Source: Methylobacterium sp. W2
GTDB taxonomy: Bacteria > Pseudomonadota > Alphaproteobacteria > Rhizobiales > Beijerinckiaceae
Length of the DNA: 64,000 bases
Assembly (NCBI RefSeq): GCF_020662345.1
Contig: NZ_VMOA01000005.1
Coordinates: 62,001 to 126,000, forward strand
Reading direction: 5' to 3'
The notes under the pieces are model-generated. The model was not told the DNA's origin, searched no databases, and was given only the letters and a program-made list of their open reading frames with translations. Positions within the stretch are counted from its first letter, which is position 1. Each line of letters starts with the position of its first letter. The translations under genes were made by a program, and so were the position numbers. This document shows positions 62,539 to 64,000 of this stretch, piece after piece.

Positions 62539-63726
62539 TCAGGAGCCGCTGGACGGGGATGGCGACGCCGCACGCAGGCGCCGGAGGATCTCGTAGACGC
62601 CGAGCATCGCCAGAGCGACCACGAAGGGAACGAGGTAGTAGCAGACCCGGAACAGCAGCAGCGAGCCGAGGACCTGGTCCCGCGGCAGGCTCGAAAGGGC
62701 GAGAAGGATCGTTGCCTCGAAGACCCCGAGCCCCCCCGGTGCGTTGGAGGCGATGCCGAGCATGGCCGCCAGGACGTAGACGCCGACGAAGGTAGTGAAT
62801 CCAATGGTCGAACCAGCAGGGAGCAGGACATAGAGCGTCGCCGCCGCAGCGCAGACGTCGCCGATGCCCACCACCATCTGACTCATCGACACCGTGGCGC
62901 CAGGCAGTTCAAGGGACCAGCCCTTGACCCTGACATGGCGTCGCTTGAGCGAGACCCAGCCGAGATAACCGAACACCATGAGGAGGGCCGCGAAGCCGAC
63001 ACCCTGGTTGAGACGGATGCTGGTGAAGGTGAGCGCCGCCAATTGCCCCGCCTCGACCACCAGGCTGAGCCCCAGGACGACCCCCATGCCAAGCCAGAAG
63101 GTGAAGCCGGCGATGACGGTGAGCGCCGCGATCTTTGCCGCGCTCAAACCTTTCTTCGAGTAGATCCAGTAGCGGATCGTCCCCGCCGTCAGGAGCGGAA
63201 AGCCCAGGGTAAAGCTGACCGCGTAGCTGGTGAACGAGGCAAGCGCCGTCGTCCTGTAGGGAACCTTGATCTTGAGTTGTCGCAGGGCGAGGGCGTCGTA
63301 GCAGGTGAGGAAAAGATAGCTCACCCCGACAAACAGGAAGGCGAATCCGAGCTGTTCGCCGGTGGCCGCCGTCAAAGCCGCATGCAGTTCAGCCCAGGTA
63401 ACCTGCTGCGAGAGCTTCCACAGCACGCCAAGCGACACCGCGAAGATGACGATGCTGGCGGCGGTGCCGAGCCAGGCGTAGCGGTTCCTGTAGGAGCGCT
63501 TCGGCGCGGGCGGAGCGCAATCCTCCGTCTCGGCCGTCGTCACGGCGTCGGCCGGCTTCAAGTCGGCCCGCCGATGATGGTCTCCCGCAAAGTTCATGTC
63601 GTCGGCGTCCGCCTCCGCCGGCCTTCCCGCCCAACCTTGACGGCGGCGTGGATTGGGACCGAGCTTTTGCCGGACCGCGGCCCGTGCCCCGGCATTTAGG
63701 GTCTTTGTGTCCGGATGGCCAGTCAC
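62539..63726 (-). CDS. YbhN/UPF0104-type polytopic membrane protein
   Basis: A 395-residue protein with a soluble N-terminal part (about 80 residues) and eight hydrophobic segments of the AglD2/YbhN type (around SYAVSFTLGFPLLTAGTIRYWIY and ASNAPGGLGVFEATILLALSS). This family corresponds to the flippase half of MprF-like proteins and is often assigned to lipid transfer. GTG at 63726 has GGAAGG upstream and overlaps the preceding stop (GTGA); ATG at 63597 is an alternative with a worse ribosome-binding site. Confidence 0.85.
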   Translation of the reverse strand: MTGHPDTKTLNAGARAAVRQKLGPNPRRRQGWAGRPAEADADDMNFAGDHHRRADLKPADAVTTAETEDCAPPAPKRSYRNRYAWLGTAASIVIFAVSLGVLWKLSQQVTWAELHAALTAATGEQLGFAFLFVGVSYLFLTCYDALALRQLKIKVPYRTTALASFTSYAVSFTLGFPLLTAGTIRYWIYSKKGLSAAKIAALTVIAGFTFWLGMGVVLGLSLVVEAGQLAALTFTSIRLNQGVGFAALLMVFGYLGWVSLKRRHVRVKGWSLELPGATVSMSQMVVGIGDVCAAAATLYVLLPAGSTIGFTTFVGVYVLAAMLGIASNAPGGLGVFEATILLALSSLPRDQVLGSLLLFRVCYYLVPFVVALAMLGVYEILRRLRAASPSPSSGS

Positions 63727-64000
63727 CTCGGCCCTTCCGCTGGTGAAGTCCGGTATGGGAGCAGGATCGCGGCGGCTTGGCCCAGACCCTCGACGATCCG
63801 CCGCGCCACCAGGGGCGAGGTGCAGACGAAGGTCGGGCTCGGGTGCGGAATGGCGAGAACCGGGATCTCCGGCCGGAGCCGTAAGAGCGGTTCGTGCGAC
63901 AGGCCGGCCACGCGCCCGGCCAGCACCACGACGGCGAGGAACGGAAGCAGATCGATGAGCGGCGCCAAGTATGCAGCGGCGGACGCGATCTCGGCCTTCC
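63723..64000 (-). CDS. Uracil-DNA glycosylase-family protein, 5' part outside the window
   Basis: The frame is open to the window end, so only the C-terminal ~92 residues are visible. They contain a hydrophobic strand (LPFLAVVVLAGRVA) and the loop IPHPSPTFV, matching the HPSP motif II of uracil-DNA-glycosylase-fold proteins. The exact family branch cannot be read from this portion. Its stop overlaps the next gene's GTG. Confidence 0.72.
   Translation of the reverse strand, partial: KAEIASAAAYLAPLIDLLPFLAVVVLAGRVAGLSHEPLLRLRPEIPVLAIPHPSPTFVCTSPLVARRIVEGLGQAAAILLPYRTSPAEGPR

Overview
The window is a GC-rich chromosomal segment of an alphaproteobacterium in the Rhizobiales, most likely a Methylobacterium-type organism. 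This rests on recognised proteins and gene order, not on a database search: a split F1 ATP synthase cluster (atpH-A-G-D-C without the F0 genes), a rimP-nusA-ylxR-infB-rbfA-truB translation operon, a K+-independent H+-pyrophosphatase, Rhizobiales-type DUF6111 and DUF1285 proteins, a TadE/TadG trio, and a possible NepR-like protein. Most of it is ordinary core genome, with a few accessory patches.

Layout. 1-4.4 kb: flagellar genes (3' part of a FlgL-like gene, and fliP) separated by a dipeptidyl carboxypeptidase. 4.4-8.8 kb: a YdeP-type molybdopterin oxidoreductase coupled to a small winged-helix protein, then pyrD with a DUF952 gene. 9.0-12.0 kb: a LexA-like S24 regulator, a PAS histidine kinase and a Tim44-domain protein. 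12.0-14.7 kb: prfC, an SDR oxidoreductase and tRNA-Gln(TTG). 14.7-16.5 kb: a markedly AT-rich patch beside the tRNA, a possible NepR-like anti-sigma factor and a HAD phosphatase. 16.8-20.3 kb: an Old Yellow Enzyme and hppA. 20.6-23.4 kb: a tightly overlapping DUF1285 / CoA Nudix / DUF6111 / CCA-adding enzyme operon. 23.4-28.9 kb: the F1 ATP synthase operon, with an unrecognised two-helix membrane protein between atpD and atpC. 29.1-32.6 kb: a DsbA-type thioredoxin, a soluble double-PAS chemotaxis transducer and a NahD-type isomerase. 32.8-36.5 kb: argG, an internally duplicated unknown protein, mtgA and a polyprenyl synthase. 36.5-42.7 kb: a SulP transporter with a possible leader peptide, leuB, two exported unknown proteins and asd. 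42.8-45.3 kb: a possible nuclease toxin/immunity pair and a CatB/Vat-type acetyltransferase. 45.4-53.7 kb: the rimP-nusA-infB-truB operon with a terminator-like leader. 53.9-56.6 kb: TadG and two TadE-type proteins. 56.6-61.2 kb: an M20 amidohydrolase and a copA-cueR copper module with a visible CueR operator. 61.2-64 kb: a PhoR-like kinase, a YbhN-type membrane protein and the 3' part of a uracil-DNA-glycosylase-like gene.

The observations best worth following are: the unlabelled toxin/immunity pair at 42.8-44.6 kb (a GGRW-type linker motif plus a PD-(D/E)XK-like C-terminus, with an ATGA overlap to its neighbour); the transcription-attenuator-like leader before rimP; the 15-codon upstream ORF and hairpin before the SulP gene; a structured leader with a perfect Shine-Dalgarno sequence that opens only a four-codon ORF after truB, where rpsO would be expected; and the NepR-like small ORF next to the tRNA-Gln patch. 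No CRISPR array, rRNA, complete insertion sequence or prophage was seen.
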